Assembly (NCBI RefSeq): GCF_004522215.1
Contig: NZ_SDLR01000005.1
Span: forward strand, 155,086 to 219,085
Reading direction: 5' to 3'
Origin: Ammoniphilus sp. YIM 78166
GTDB lineage: Bacteria; Bacillota; Bacilli; Aneurinibacillales; RAOX-1
Length of the DNA stretch: 64,000 bases
How positions within the stretch are numbered: the first letter of the stretch is position 1; the number at the start of each line of letters is the position of its first letter. Position numbers and translations under genes: made by a program. The notes below the pieces were generated by a model. It did no database searches. It was given only the letters and a program-made list of their open reading frames with translations, and had not been told where the DNA came from. This document shows positions 9,153 to 17,360 of this stretch, piece by piece.

Positions 9153-9521
9153 ATGAGTCGACAGCTAAAGATTCGCCTAACGCTACTACAGCGGCTTCGC
9201 CGGCATGTAGGTCGAAATGTCTCCTTGGTAGCCAAGGACTTTGCTAGTGAACCCGGGTTGCTCCAAAGTGTAGGCAGACAATTTATACGCGTAACGGGTC
9301 AGCTCTTTGTCCCTTCTACGTTAGATCAAATTTTTCTTCATGCATTAGCTGCTAGAACAAGTACGATTCGGGTTAGTATTCGAACAACCTTTAGAGGAAC
9401 GTTCACGGCGGGATTAGTTCATGTTGGAACTGATTATATCGAAATCATAGAGAGAAGAAATAAAACTTTGGTAAAAAGCTTAATTCCGTTAAATAAGATC
9501 GTTAGCTTGGAGAGAGTTTAG
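9153..9521 (+). CDS. small conserved protein, possible DUF2642-type spore/Sm-like fold
   Basis: This basic protein has about 122 residues. AAAAAAGGAGG precedes the ATG at 9153, so I reject a longer in-frame start at 9108. The C-terminal half (RVSIRTTFRGTFTAGLVHVGTDYIEII, then LIPLNKIVSLE) has the strand pattern of a small Sm-like barrel, as in the DUF2642 proteins of spore-forming Bacillales; this is a tentative resemblance. It has no signal peptide or membrane segment. Its role is unknown. It is convergent with the small membrane protein gene whose stop overlaps its own. Confidence 0.6.
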   Translation: MSRQLKIRLTLLQRLRRHVGRNVSLVAKDFASEPGLLQSVGRQFIRVTGQLFVPSTLDQIFLHALAARTSTIRVSIRTTFRGTFTAGLVHVGTDYIEIIERRNKTLVKSLIPLNKIVSLERV

Positions 9522-9751
9522 TTATTCTCTTCAAGAATGACAGGCTTCTTTTTGCAAAATGAATGATAGCTTAATCGAATCGTCATTATCACCAGCCAAA
9601 GAAAGAAACCTAACATCAATACCACACTAAATTTATGCTCTACATGGTGTGGCTTTACTTGCAAGAAAGAGGAAAGCTGAACGATTACATCATGCGGAAG
9701 CAAATTAAATAGAAAATACAAGCTAACAAACAATATGAGACCCCTTACCAT
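9518..9751 (-). CDS. small two-helix membrane protein
   Basis: This hypothetical protein of about 77 residues has two hydrophobic segments (about residues 3-20 and 40-58), a basic C-terminal tail (CKKKP), and a final EENN. The start MVRGLILF at 9751 has GGGGGG 7 nt upstream; a longer version from 9766 would start inside that ribosome site. Function is unknown. The stop codon overlaps the end of the convergent plus-strand gene by 4 nt. Confidence 0.5.
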   Translation of the reverse strand: MVRGLILFVSLYFLFNLLPHDVIVQLSSFLQVKPHHVEHKFSVVLMLGFFLWLVIMTIRLSYHSFCKKKPVILEENN

Positions 9752-9880
9752 CACCCAGCCCCCCATTCAAAAATGATTTTGTCGACTTCAACCATTGTAC
9801 CATGAACCATAATTCTCACAAATGCAAAAGAAGGGATGGGGTGCCTCCCTTCCCCCCGCTATCGATCCTCGTTGAATAAG

Positions 9881-10030
9881 TTATTCCAAATTGCAGTGAA
9901 AGTTAGTCATTCTTAACCCAGATTTTTCGATAATTGGAACACCACCTAGGTCATAACAACCATTAACCGCTTCTGTCACTTTTAAATAACTCATATAGGA
10001 ATAAGAAGCTATTAAGATTGCTCCAACCAT
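9881..10030 (-). CDS. small membrane-anchored peptide (49 aa)
   Basis: A short reading frame encodes MVGAILIASYSYMSYLKV, a single membrane segment, and then an exterior-type tail with NGCYDLGGVPIIEKSG and a second Cys near the end. The frame stays open slightly upstream of the ATG without a strong ribosome site, so the true N-terminus may be lost. The two cysteines in the tail could form a disulfide bond outside the cell. I do not recognise a named family. Confidence 0.4.
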   Translation of the reverse strand: MVGAILIASYSYMSYLKVTEAVNGCYDLGGVPIIEKSGLRMTNFHCNLE

Positions 10031-10068
10031 AACTGCAATCGTTCCTATGATACTTATTCATCTTTCAG

Positions 10069-10347
10069 ATGGTTTATTATAAGAGTAAAAATTCACATTC
10101 ACGTCCCTCAACTTTTTATTCGTTTCTATTCTTGACTGATGAAAAAGGTAATCGTCCAGATAAAGACGATTTTGGCTATTTTGTGGTTGGTCAGTTCCAG
10201 GGAAAATTAAAAGAAGAGAATGGAAAATTAAAGAATAATAAGCTTATTATTGATACAGCTACTTTCACACATGAATTAATACAGATAAATGATCAAAATA
10301 AAGCAAAAGGATTACAGCCAAAGAAAGCTGTAATTAGCGATATTTAA
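10069..10347 (+). CDS. hypothetical protein or gene remnant (92 aa)
   Basis: The reading frame is open for 92 residues and polar, with FGYFVVGQFQGKLKEENGKLKNNKL in the middle. No convincing ribosome site precedes the ATG, so it may be the surviving end of a longer gene. A good terminator follows 20 nt after its stop, which suggests that a real gene ended here. No family recognised. Confidence 0.4.
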   Translation: MVYYKSKNSHSRPSTFYSFLFLTDEKGNRPDKDDFGYFVVGQFQGKLKEENGKLKNNKLIIDTATFTHELIQINDQNKAKGLQPKKAVISDI

Positions 10348-10365
10348 CTCCATAATAAAGATAGC

Positions 10366-10401
10366 CAAAAAAATCCGATGCGTGAAGTATCGGATTTTTC
10401 T
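10366..10401 (+). terminator. Rho-independent terminator
   Basis: A perfect 11-bp stem (AAAAATCCGAT with ATCGGATTTTT) and a 9-nt loop, ending in a T run on the plus strand. It follows the 92-residue reading frame ending at 10347. A-rich sequence on the other side makes it potentially bidirectional. Confidence 0.85.
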
Positions 10402-10638
10402 TATTAATACTCCTGCAATGGTTTTCACTTTTTTGTTGCTACCTCTTAAGAAGGACGTATTAATACGACAAATAATCTTAAAAAAACACCGCCAAATAAA
10501 ATCAAAAGTCACACTTATTTCATTAACCCCCGTTATGTTGAGAAATGAAAAACGGCTGTCAAAGTAGCCCTCTGGAAGTAACGATTCCCAGTAGTACAAT
10601 AACAAAATATGGTAATACAGATTATAAGGAGGGATTGG

Positions 10639-10836
10639 ATGTCAGTATTTGGTTACTTTTTTATAGTAATAGTCCTTATGCTTCTTTTCGGTTATCTTTA
10701 CGACAAACGGAAAAAATCCAGAAACCACTATGACGAGCGGTATTATTCCAACCAAACAAATGTCATGTCAGAGCAATATAATAGTGAGTCAATCACTCGT
10801 ATCAATAATAATAGTTCGGGTCGTGGTGCAAATTGA
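10639..10836 (+). CDS. small single-pass membrane protein
   Basis: This protein of about 65 residues starts at MSVFGYFF, with TAAGGAGGGA upstream. One membrane helix (residues 4-20) is followed by a basic cluster (YDKRKKSRN) and a polar tail rich in Asn, Ser and Tyr that ends GRGAN. The arrangement, one N-terminal helix with a short polar cytoplasmic tail, is like that of the 56-residue protein at 43458-43628. Function unknown. A terminator begins at its stop codon. Confidence 0.6.
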   Translation: MSVFGYFFIVIVLMLLFGYLYDKRKKSRNHYDERYYSNQTNVMSEQYNSESITRINNNSSGRGAN

Positions 10837-10866
10837 AATAGGACTAATATAGTCCTATTTTTTCGT
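10836..10866 (+). terminator. Rho-independent terminator
   Basis: AAATAGGACTA and TAGTCCTATTT form an 11-bp stem with a 3-nt loop followed by a T run, starting at the stop codon of the small membrane protein gene. Confidence 0.85.
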
Positions 10867-11001
10867 AAACTGCCCTTCCCGGAGCAACAAAGCGAGGGAC
10901 GGATGCCATCCCGTCCCTGTGCTATCGAAATACAAATATACAATAAAAACCAATAACTGTGGAACACTATACCCAAATAAAAGAAGGAGGACTAGGAAAA
11001 A

Positions 11002-11466
11002 TTGAAGAAGTTAATTACATTATTATTACTTTGTATACCTTTGATTTTGCTTGTGGGATTTAAAAATCAAAAGGACCTCACAATAACTCATATCGAAACC
11101 ACTTTAATTAAAAGCGAGAAGATTCTTCGATACGATTTTAGAATCAAGAACATTAGCAATAAACCAATTACAAGCAAATTTGATTATCCCGGTCACCATC
11201 CTTTTGGCTTACAGGTGGTAGTTCGACCTAATGAGAAATTAGAATCACTTATGAAAATGGAAACAAATACAAAGTATAAAAAGATGCAGCATAGGGGTTA
11301 TGGTGGATCTGGGGGGTTCGATCCACAAAAAGAAGCCGCTTTCCATCTTGAATACGAAATTAAGGATCAAGCCGATTTAGATGAAGTAAAAAAACATGCT
11401 CTAGATGCCACTCTTGTTGTTCTAGATGGTATTAATGTTCTTGCTGAAATATCTCTAGATAACTAA
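11002..11466 (+). CDS. exported hypothetical protein
   Basis: This 154-residue protein has a typical signal peptide (MKKLITLLLLCIPLILLVG) and no lipobox cysteine at the right place. The rest is a beta-rich region (LRYDFRIKNISNKPITSKFDYPG) resembling small extracellular Ig-like or intracellular-proteinase-inhibitor (BsuPI)-like folds, though I cannot confirm a family. The start codon is TTG, with AGAAGGAGGAC upstream. It stands alone, followed by a terminator at 11491. Confidence 0.6.
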   Translation: MKKLITLLLLCIPLILLVGFKNQKDLTITHIETTLIKSEKILRYDFRIKNISNKPITSKFDYPGHHPFGLQVVVRPNEKLESLMKMETNTKYKKMQHRGYGGSGGFDPQKEAAFHLEYEIKDQADLDEVKKHALDATLVVLDGINVLAEISLDN

Positions 11467-11490
11467 TAAATATAGGATTTTTAAACGTTT

Positions 11491-11521
11491 ATAGGTGATC
11501 TGAGTAGTCACCTATTTTTTA
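11491..11521 (+). terminator. Rho-independent terminator
   Basis: ATAGGTGA pairs with TCACCTAT and is followed by a run of T, 25 nt after the exported protein gene. Confidence 0.8.
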
Positions 11522-11569
11522 TTGTTGAAATCCGTTAGTTGAAAAAATGGGGATTTGAAACGAACTAAA

Positions 11570-11890
11570 CTATTTAACCGACTCCAGTTTATTTAACCAT
11601 TCTACAAACCATTCATAAGGTAATAGGACATTGGACATATCTAAGTTTTGTAGTTCTTCCCACTTATAAGAATTGCATAGATATAAGTCCCACTGACACT
11701 CTATATCTCTTGCAACAGAAATTGCATCATATTCATATTCATTTTCAAAATCAACATCTTCTAATTCAACTGTATAATCCCAACACCACTCCGCTAAATC
11801 CTGATGGGTAAATGTACTTTGTTTAGATATTACTTCGGTTAATAAACTTTTAAGGTTTTCTGGAGTGAAAGGAAGGGTTATCTTTTTCAT
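11570..11890 (-). CDS. hypothetical acidic protein
   Basis: This acidic cytoplasmic protein of about 106 residues is rich in Trp, Glu and Asp (DLAEWCWDYTVELEDVDFENEYEYD) and has no membrane segment. AGGAGGA lies upstream of the ATG at 11890; a TTG two codons earlier is also possible. Small acidic Trp-rich proteins of this kind are often immunity proteins, but nothing next to it proves that. Function unknown. Confidence 0.5.
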   Translation of the reverse strand: MKKITLPFTPENLKSLLTEVISKQSTFTHQDLAEWCWDYTVELEDVDFENEYEYDAISVARDIECQWDLYLCNSYKWEELQNLDMSNVLLPYEWFVEWLNKLESVK

Positions 11891-12038
11891 TAACAATTAG
11901 TCCTCCTCACATTAAAAACGACATTTGATACTTAATAATAAAAGCAGTTTCCGTAACACTCCATTGTTGTGTTATCGAAGTAACGACTCCCGTTCACGGA
12001 ATAAAGAATATCCTTTGTGGTTTGAAGAAATCCATGTT

Positions 12039-12368
12039 TTATTCAGTATATAAAATTTGAAAATGATGTTCTGGATTGCCAGAAGATACATATGCAATTG
12101 TCTGCGTTCCATCTGCATTCTTTCCTGAAATAACATAATAAATTGGATTGAGATTTTTCGCTTCACTTGGCATTCCTTCCAATTCAACTTCTTCAAGGTG
12201 TCTCAACTCTATTTTCTTCACATCTTTAATCTTATATAGAGTTTCAGCAACCTCCTTTGCTTGTTCTTGTGAAACAACAGGAGTACCTACATAATGTGGG
12301 GGATTTTTTTCTGTACAACCTGTGGTACTTAATGTAAGTAGTATCATTATTAGAAATACAATACGCAT
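12039..12368 (-). CDS. small lipoprotein
   Basis: This 109-residue lipoprotein has a signal peptide and lipobox LSTTGC (Cys18) for lipid attachment on the outer face of the membrane. The mature part has an alpha-then-beta pattern (QAKEVAETLYKIKDVKKIELR, then YYVISGKNADGTQTIAYVSS) that resembles the PepSY-like/DUF3139 type of small Bacillus lipoproteins; this resemblance is loose. GGAGGAGAGAAA precedes the start. It stands alone between remnants. Confidence 0.6.
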   Translation of the reverse strand: MRIVFLIMILLTLSTTGCTEKNPPHYVGTPVVSQEQAKEVAETLYKIKDVKKIELRHLEEVELEGMPSEAKNLNPIYYVISGKNADGTQTIAYVSSGNPEHHFQILYTE

Positions 12369-12516
12369 TTTCTCTCCTCCAACTAGATAAAATTGTTTTA
12401 CTTTTTATACGTTCCCATCAGTTGGATGTTTCAGTAACTTGCCCAATAAGCAGAATAACAAACACGAGTTGCCCGAAGCAGCCCTTTGGAAATAACCAGT
12501 CTCATTAAATAAAGCA

Positions 12517-12681
12517 TTAATTGTAAGTCTCAATCGTAGCAAAAATCCTTGAATACATTTCCTTTATATTTTCTTCGCTTGCCTCATCATTATAAAATCC
12601 TAAATACCAATATCTCCCTTCCTCGTTGTCAGACGAAAGATAACCAATAGCATAATGATTACTTATATTTTTTAATCCCTA
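12517..12681 (-). pseudogene. C-terminal remnant of an unidentified gene
   Basis: Reading the minus strand from about 12681 gives an open stretch HYAIGYLSSDNEEGRYWYLG followed by NDEASEENIKEMYSRIFATI and a stop at 12517. It looks like a genuine protein C-terminus but has no start codon, no ribosome site, and an in-frame stop just upstream. It is probably the tail of a deleted gene. Confidence 0.45.
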
Positions 12682-12743
12682 CTTTCTGCATACGTAACAT
12701 CTTTTTCAATGAAGGGATGATAAGACTTTGTGGCCTCAATGAA

Positions 12744-12787
12744 GAAAAAGCCACTCCTTACTGCAACTGCAAGGGTGTGGCTTTTTG
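12744..12787 (+). terminator. Rho-independent terminator
   Basis: AAAAAGCCAC(T)CC pairs with GGGTGTGGCTTTTT, with T runs on both strands. No intact gene now lies directly before it on either strand, so it marks the end of a lost gene. Confidence 0.7.
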
Positions 12788-12945
12788 TTGTTGAGCTATC
12801 GAATCCCGTCTCTCAATGACGCCAAGCAAACGAAATTACAATTTGCTACTAACTGTCCCTACTTCGCTCTAGATCCCCGTTGAAAAAGACAATAAAATAA
12901 CTTTTATTGTATAATATTATTATTTGCAAAAGGAGGCTCGTTCTT

Positions 12946-13566
12946 ATGAAAATTTTACTTTTAGGTGCAACTGGACGAGTTGGAAGTCAAATCGTTACTT
13001 ATACCCTGCAGGACAGACATCAAGTTACTGCATTAGTTCGCACTCCAGAGAAGATTGAAATAAATAATGAAAATTTAACCATTATTGAAGGGAATGTATT
13101 AAATAAAGATGATATCAAACGTGCAATGCATGGCATTGATGTAGTTATTAGTGCACTAAATACTGATGGCACAACCACGCTATCAGAAAGTATGCCAGTT
13201 ATTATCGAAGCAATGGAAAACGAAGGTATAAAACGGATAATAACAATAGGAACTGCAGGTATCCTGCAAAGTAGAACCACGCCAGATTCTCTACGTTATC
13301 AGTCAAGTGAATCAAAGCGTAAGTCAACCCGTGCAGCGCAAGAACATCATAAAGTATACGATATTCTCAAACAATCAACCCTTGAATGGACGATTGTCTG
13401 TCCTACGTACTTGCCGGATGGAGAAAAGGTAGGCAAATATCGAGTAGAGCGAGATTTTTTGCCGGAAGGTGGAGTTGAAATATCCGTACCGGATACAGCA
13501 GAATTTACATATAGACAGATAAAAACAAGCGATTATGTAAAATCACGTGTAGGTATCGCCTACTAA
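12946..13566 (+). CDS. NAD(P)-binding oxidoreductase, NmrA/SDR-atypical type
   Basis: This protein of about 206 residues has an N-terminal Rossmann nucleotide-binding motif (LLLGATGRVGSQIV, residues 4-17) and a domain of the atypical short-chain dehydrogenase group (NAD(P)H-binding, YwnB/YhfK-like). It contains DVVISALNTDG and ITIGTAGILQ, but no clear YxxxK pair. These proteins reduce flavins or quinones or act as NAD(P)-sensing proteins. AAAGGAGG lies 10 nt before the ATG at 12946, so the longer in-frame start at 12907 is rejected. It is a single-gene unit. Confidence 0.8.
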   Translation: MKILLLGATGRVGSQIVTYTLQDRHQVTALVRTPEKIEINNENLTIIEGNVLNKDDIKRAMHGIDVVISALNTDGTTTLSESMPVIIEAMENEGIKRIITIGTAGILQSRTTPDSLRYQSSESKRKSTRAAQEHHKVYDILKQSTLEWTIVCPTYLPDGEKVGKYRVERDFLPEGGVEISVPDTAEFTYRQIKTSDYVKSRVGIAY

Positions 13567-13810
13567 TAATAGTTAAACTCGTTTGTTGAAAAAGAAATGA
13601 AATGCGACAACAATCATTAACCTATCCAAAGATTAATTCAACGCTATTTATTTCTTCTAAGGCTCGAGGATTTATTTTTAGTGTACAAGTTCGTTCTCCA
13701 GTACCTCCGTCAATGAAGGGGTAGTGCTATAGGTACTTATCTATAACGAAAGGTAAGTTCAGACCAACCAATGGTATACTACCTACTTCAAATCCTGTTA
13801 CTTTTTAACC
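13567..13810. other. intergenic stretch, nothing recognised
   Basis: About 240 bp between the oxidoreductase and the XRE remnant. I see no coding pattern, RNA motif or clear hairpin in it. Confidence 0.5.
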
Positions 13811-13972
13811 GACTTGTCACAGGAAGAATTGGCTAGGATTGTCGGAGTTTCTAGGAACACCATTGGATTAATCGAGGCTGGAAAATATAACCCTTCATTA
13901 AATTTGTGCATATGTATTTGTAAAGCCTTATCTCGAACATTAGATGATTTATTTTGGGAAGAAGAACAGTAA
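13811..13972 (+). pseudogene. truncated XRE-family HTH regulator (YgzD-like)
   Basis: The plus strand reads DLSQEELARIVGVSRNTIGL followed by IEAGKYNPSLNLCICICKAL and ends with a stop after LDDLFWEEEQ. This is the helix-turn-helix and C-terminus of a small Cro/CI-type regulator of about 65-70 residues. The first 12 or so residues and the start codon are missing; the frame continues upstream into unrelated sequence. It is a remnant with an otherwise intact DNA-binding domain. Confidence 0.75.
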
Positions 13973-14003
13973 AAAAGATGTTTGTACCTAAAGTGAGGTT
14001 CCT

Positions 14004-14162
14004 CTTACGTTATGGAGCCAAGCGTTGCTCGATGCTTACATTCAGGGGAATAAAATTGTGAGGGAATCTCATATTGATCGTGCGATTTATGAAAAACTGG
14101 CGATGTGGGTGACCATCCATCAGATGACACGTCAATGCCGTTGGCCGTTGAACGGACAATGA
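14004..14162 (+). pseudogene. possible decayed reading frame
   Basis: An open stretch reads LWSQALLDAYIQGNKIVRES and continues through YEKLAMWVTIHQMTRQ to a stop near 14162. It has a protein-like composition but no start codon or ribosome site and no family I recognise. It sits among other remnants, so a gene fragment is the most likely reading. Confidence 0.3.
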
Positions 14163-14265
14163 AGCTGGCTGCGGACAACCTTACCTGAGGGGGGGGGATC
14201 TACGCCACCCTACCTCCTCCCCTCTTGTCAGTTAGTGAGTTCATCGAAATAGAAGGGATAGAAGA

Positions 14266-15048
14266 ATGATGATCTGGAGATCAGATATTGAGGAAGATGA
14301 ATTCAAACTAAAACCACTTACTGATTCTGATATTGAAAGAGCAGAAGCTTTCTTTGATATTCAATTACCGATAGACTATATCTCTATTTTAAAGAAACAG
14401 AATGGCGGATCTATTCTTTATAATGCACATCCGTCACCAGTTCCTACTTCATGGAGTGATCATTCGGTTTATATCGATCATATCAGAGGCATTGGTGAGG
14501 GGACAAGCATACTGAGCAGTCCCTACTTGATTAAAGAGTGGGATTTACCCGAGGGGATCATTATCCTTAGTGGTGATGGCCATTCTTTTATCGCATTAGA
14601 TTATAGAAACACTAAAACTGAGCCGACCGTTATCTATTTAGATCCTGATCAAGTAGTCTTACTCTCCCCCACTTTTAAAGAATTTCTTGACCATCTTTAT
14701 ATAGCAGAAACGGGAGTAGATTCATCAGATTTAAATCTATACACGACCCATGATTTGCAAATGGCCATACAAACAGACAACATAGACAACATCATCAGAG
14801 CATTGGATACCTTACCATACCAAATCGATACAGACTCCCTCACCTGGTTTGTTGAAAGGTTATTGATACTAAGCTCTCACCCCAACGAACAAGTAAGACG
14901 CTCGGTTGCGGAAGGTACAAACGCCTTATCCGATTTTTTCGCTCTAGACAGCGATGCACTTACTCAACTCTCGGATTGTTTCCTTCGTGACCAGAATGAG
15001 GATATTAACTATTTTGGCGGATTAGTTAAAGAGAAAATAAAAGAGTAA
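14266..15048 (+). CDS. SMI1/KNR4 (SUKH) family protein
   Basis: This 260-residue soluble protein has an SMI1/KNR4 fold in its first 150 residues: helix IERAEAFFDIQLPIDYISIL, then QNGG, then LIKEWDLPEGIIILSGDGHS and VIYLDPDQ. SUKH proteins often act as immunity proteins against polymorphic toxins, binding and blocking a nuclease. The C-terminal 100 residues are helical (ALDTLPYQIDTDSLTWFVERL) and not recognised. No toxin gene lies beside it, so it is an orphan. GAAGGG upstream is a weak ribosome site. Confidence 0.8.
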   Translation: MMIWRSDIEEDEFKLKPLTDSDIERAEAFFDIQLPIDYISILKKQNGGSILYNAHPSPVPTSWSDHSVYIDHIRGIGEGTSILSSPYLIKEWDLPEGIIILSGDGHSFIALDYRNTKTEPTVIYLDPDQVVLLSPTFKEFLDHLYIAETGVDSSDLNLYTTHDLQMAIQTDNIDNIIRALDTLPYQIDTDSLTWFVERLLILSSHPNEQVRRSVAEGTNALSDFFALDSDALTQLSDCFLRDQNEDINYFGGLVKEKIKE

Positions 15049-15071
15049 CACAGGTTCTCTTTCAACTCTAC

Positions 15072-15161
15072 CTAGATGCTCCCTTGACCGCCTCCACCGC
15101 CAGGAGGGAGGTTAGAGTCATCATAAGTGTTTCTCCTGCTATGTATTACTGCTTCTACTTT
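15072..15161 (-). pseudogene. 3' remnant of a Gly-rich-tail small membrane protein gene
   Basis: On the minus strand this stretch reads RNTYDDSNLPPGGGGGQGSI and stops. It is nearly identical at DNA and protein level to the tail of the intact 56-residue protein at 43458-43628 (NPYDDSNLPPGGGGGQGSI). The part that would encode the membrane helix is absent and a stop lies upstream. It is a decayed paralogue. Confidence 0.75.
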
Positions 15162-15164
15162 TCA

Positions 15165-15635
15165 ACTTCTCTATTATCTAATGTTTTAGTTCATGTTCCA
15201 TAATAACTCCCTCCTAATTTAGATTTAGATAAATTTTACAGTATTAATAATTTTTAAACTACCGTAATTTTGAGTCTTTTTGCATTAACCAACCCTATAT
15301 TTGAGTAACAAAAAACGGATGCAGATAAGCAACTGTTTTTGAACTATGGACTCCCATTAACTCAATAAAGCCAAGCAAACAAAAAAGACCGCCAACCCTA
15401 AGTGAATAAGGATTTAACGATCCGTGTAGTTGTACAAATTGTTCTCAGCATAAGGGGTAATGGATTTCCCGAAAACCAAATAAGTTTTCTCTAAGCTAGT
15501 GTCAAAACTCCCTCTCTGGATGAGATACAGTTAAGAAAACCCAATTTTTGTAATGATATGCAATTGTTTAATCAAGTCGAAATAAACATTCATATGTTAT
15601 GGAGAAGATTTATTAGAAACGAGTGGAGGTATGAA
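15165..15635. other. intergenic stretch, nothing recognised
   Basis: About 470 bp of AT-rich sequence before the stop-interrupted gene at 15636. I see no gene, RNA or clear terminator. A short phrase near 15358 (AGCCAAGCAAAC) recurs near 12820, possibly from old shared sequence. Confidence 0.4.
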
Positions 15636-16007
15636 ATGAAAAAACAAGTTAGAAAGGCGCGCACCAAACAGTCATTAACTGGGGTATGGAGATCTAGCAC
15701 TGGAGCACATTACTATATTTGACAAGTTGGGAGAATAATTTGGTGGGCTGGACTCAGCGATGCTGGTAGTGGCACTTCTTTTACTAATGTATTTCGCGGA
15801 ACTTTAGATACTGAAGATTTGGAGATTTCGGGCAGCTGGGTCGATGTTCCTCGTGGAGTAAATACTGGTCGTGGAACGTTAAGAATTGAGGTTGTCTCTA
15901 ATACAGAACTTCGATTAATAAACCAAACAGGTGGTTTTGGAGAAACAAGGTGGACTTTTCTAAAGGCTCAGGGATCGGGTCTAAAGAAGTTTTCAAGAAA
16001 GAGATAG
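15636..16007 (+). pseudogene. small beta-rich protein gene interrupted by an in-frame TGA
   Basis: From ATG 15636 (GGAGGT 5 nt upstream) the frame runs 124 codons to the TAG at 16005, broken once by TGA at 15720-15722 (codon 29). Before the stop it reads QSLTGVWRSSTGAHYYI and after it QVGRIIWWAGLSDAGSG, so the beta-strand pattern continues straight across. A CGA-to-TGA change (Arg to stop) explains it most simply. The terminator after the gene is intact. Read-through is conceivable but there is no selenocysteine context. The function of the intact protein is unknown; the pattern resembles small lipocalin-like domains. Confidence 0.7.
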
Positions 16008-16044
16008 ATTCGATTAGATCCGTTTTTGCCTATCCTGATTTTCT

Positions 16045-16074
16045 AACGGAAGCAAATCATTGCTTCCGTTTTTT
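16045..16074 (+). terminator. Rho-independent terminator
   Basis: AACGGAAGCAA pairs perfectly with TTGCTTCCGTT around a 4-nt loop and is followed by TTTT. It lies 40 nt after the stop-interrupted gene. Confidence 0.9.
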
Positions 16075-16175
16075 GTGATCATTTGAGATGATAATACGTT
16101 CAAAAAGTCGATAACGATTTTTGTTGCTCTTTCAATTGTTTCACAATCTATTTAAGAATAATGTGAACATAGACG

Positions 16176-16820
16176 CTACAACATTCCCCAAAATAAATTG
16201 ATTTGAGCAGTAAGGAAGTAGAGAAGCAATCCTACAGTCACCACCTTGATTATTTGTTTTGGAGACTGATATAAAACAAAAATCGTGGCTATCCAGAGTA
16301 AAAATTCCAAATTATTTTTAATACCAAAATACCAAAATCCAAATGCAAACGACTGTCTTGATATAAACATAAAAATAACGGATGAAATAAAAACAGCAAT
16401 TATACCTTTTCCTTTTGCATACCAACAACCAAAAGCCAAAAATGGCGAAATAACAGTCATGACAATCCAAATCATCATATATGATTTAGGGAAAAATCCA
16501 GCTACCAGAACTGTGTATAGATAATAGCTACCTACCATGCCTACAAAAAACAAAAAAACATTTATGGCAGATCTAACAGGTGATTTGCTATACACAGATA
16601 TTACTACCGCAAGGAAAATCCAAGCCCCCATGCGAGAAAAAAAGTTCCTAAAATCTAATATTTCAAGAAAATAGGGTAATAAATTACTTGGGGTTGTATC
16701 AAGCACCTTGGAAATTATGCCTAAAATAACCCCTACGATAAATATTAAAGTTGAATATAAAAAATTCCTTGATAGCGATTTTTTTATTGGTCTACGAATC
16801 TCATTTAAACTGCTTATCAT
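16176..16820 (-). CDS. multi-pass membrane protein, unknown family
   Basis: This 214-residue protein has about six hydrophobic helices (around residues 22-38, 65-78, 85-105, 112-130, 140-160, 168-205) and short loops. I do not recognise a family with confidence. It starts 3 bp after the stop of the truncated HssS-like sensor and is probably cotranscribed with hssR. In canonical Hss systems the effector genes hrtAB lie divergently; this protein resembles neither HrtA (ATPase) nor HrtB (large permease). Confidence 0.6.
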   Translation of the reverse strand: MISSLNEIRRPIKKSLSRNFLYSTLIFIVGVILGIISKVLDTTPSNLLPYFLEILDFRNFFSRMGAWIFLAVVISVYSKSPVRSAINVFLFFVGMVGSYYLYTVLVAGFFPKSYMMIWIVMTVISPFLAFGCWYAKGKGIIAVFISSVIFMFISRQSFAFGFWYFGIKNNLEFLLWIATIFVLYQSPKQIIKVVTVGLLLYFLTAQINLFWGML

Positions 16821-16823
16821 TAG

Positions 16824-17360
16824 TTAACTCCCAAATATAAACAATACTTTATAAGGCAAGAAGCCAAATAAACGATGCATCTCATTAAAAAGAAGTTTAA
16901 TATCCGGTCTGAGGAAAAGAGCATAATTTTTTTCATTATGTCTTAAAGGAACACCAATGGTATACTTCAATTCATTAGCAAAAAAGCCCGTTACAAACAT
17001 TTGTTGTGGAAAATGAAGAATCCCATGGTAAACATTCCCGTTTAGTACAAACTCTTTAGTTGAAACAGAGATATTTGTTTCTCTGAATGGTGCGCCAAAA
17101 TAAGCTTCTTCACCAAAATCATCAGTCAGGAAGATTTGATATCCCATTGAAGAAATATTTTCTAGGTATTCTGCTAAGTTGATATGTGGGTGTCCGTCAA
17201 CATACGAAGCGATAGATTGTGCAATATCTGTTATTTTTTGATCGTTAGAGGGTTTTAATTTTTGCTGATAATACGAATTGGAGATTAAAAAAGCAAGAAT
17301 ACTACTCAACATCATGATTCCAAAGGTAAGGAGAACAAATTTTACGTAAAGAGATTTCAT
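16824..17360 (-). pseudogene. hssS: HssS-like sensor, truncated before the kinase domain
   Basis: The 178-residue product contains only the N-terminal part of a haem-sensing histidine kinase: first membrane helix (about 8-27), and the external sensor domain with YYQQKLKPSNDQKITDIAQS, GYQIFLTDDFGEEAYFGAPF and FVTGFFANE, matching staphylococcal HssS as I know it. It stops right at the second membrane helix. HAMP, dimerisation/His and ATPase domains are missing; full HssS is about 450 residues. It overlaps hssR by 4 nt (ATGA). It could at most be a sensor-only membrane protein and cannot phosphorylate HssR. Confidence 0.85.

Noticed and set aside
12880-12915. Sigma-A promoter TTGAAA/TATAAT before the NmrA-like gene
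   Set aside because: The TATAAT box is good but the spacer is 24 bp; no better -35 box could be fixed.
15720-15722. Selenocysteine codon at the in-frame TGA
   Set aside because: No catalytic context, no visible SECIS-like hairpin directly after it, and a CGA-to-TGA change is simpler.
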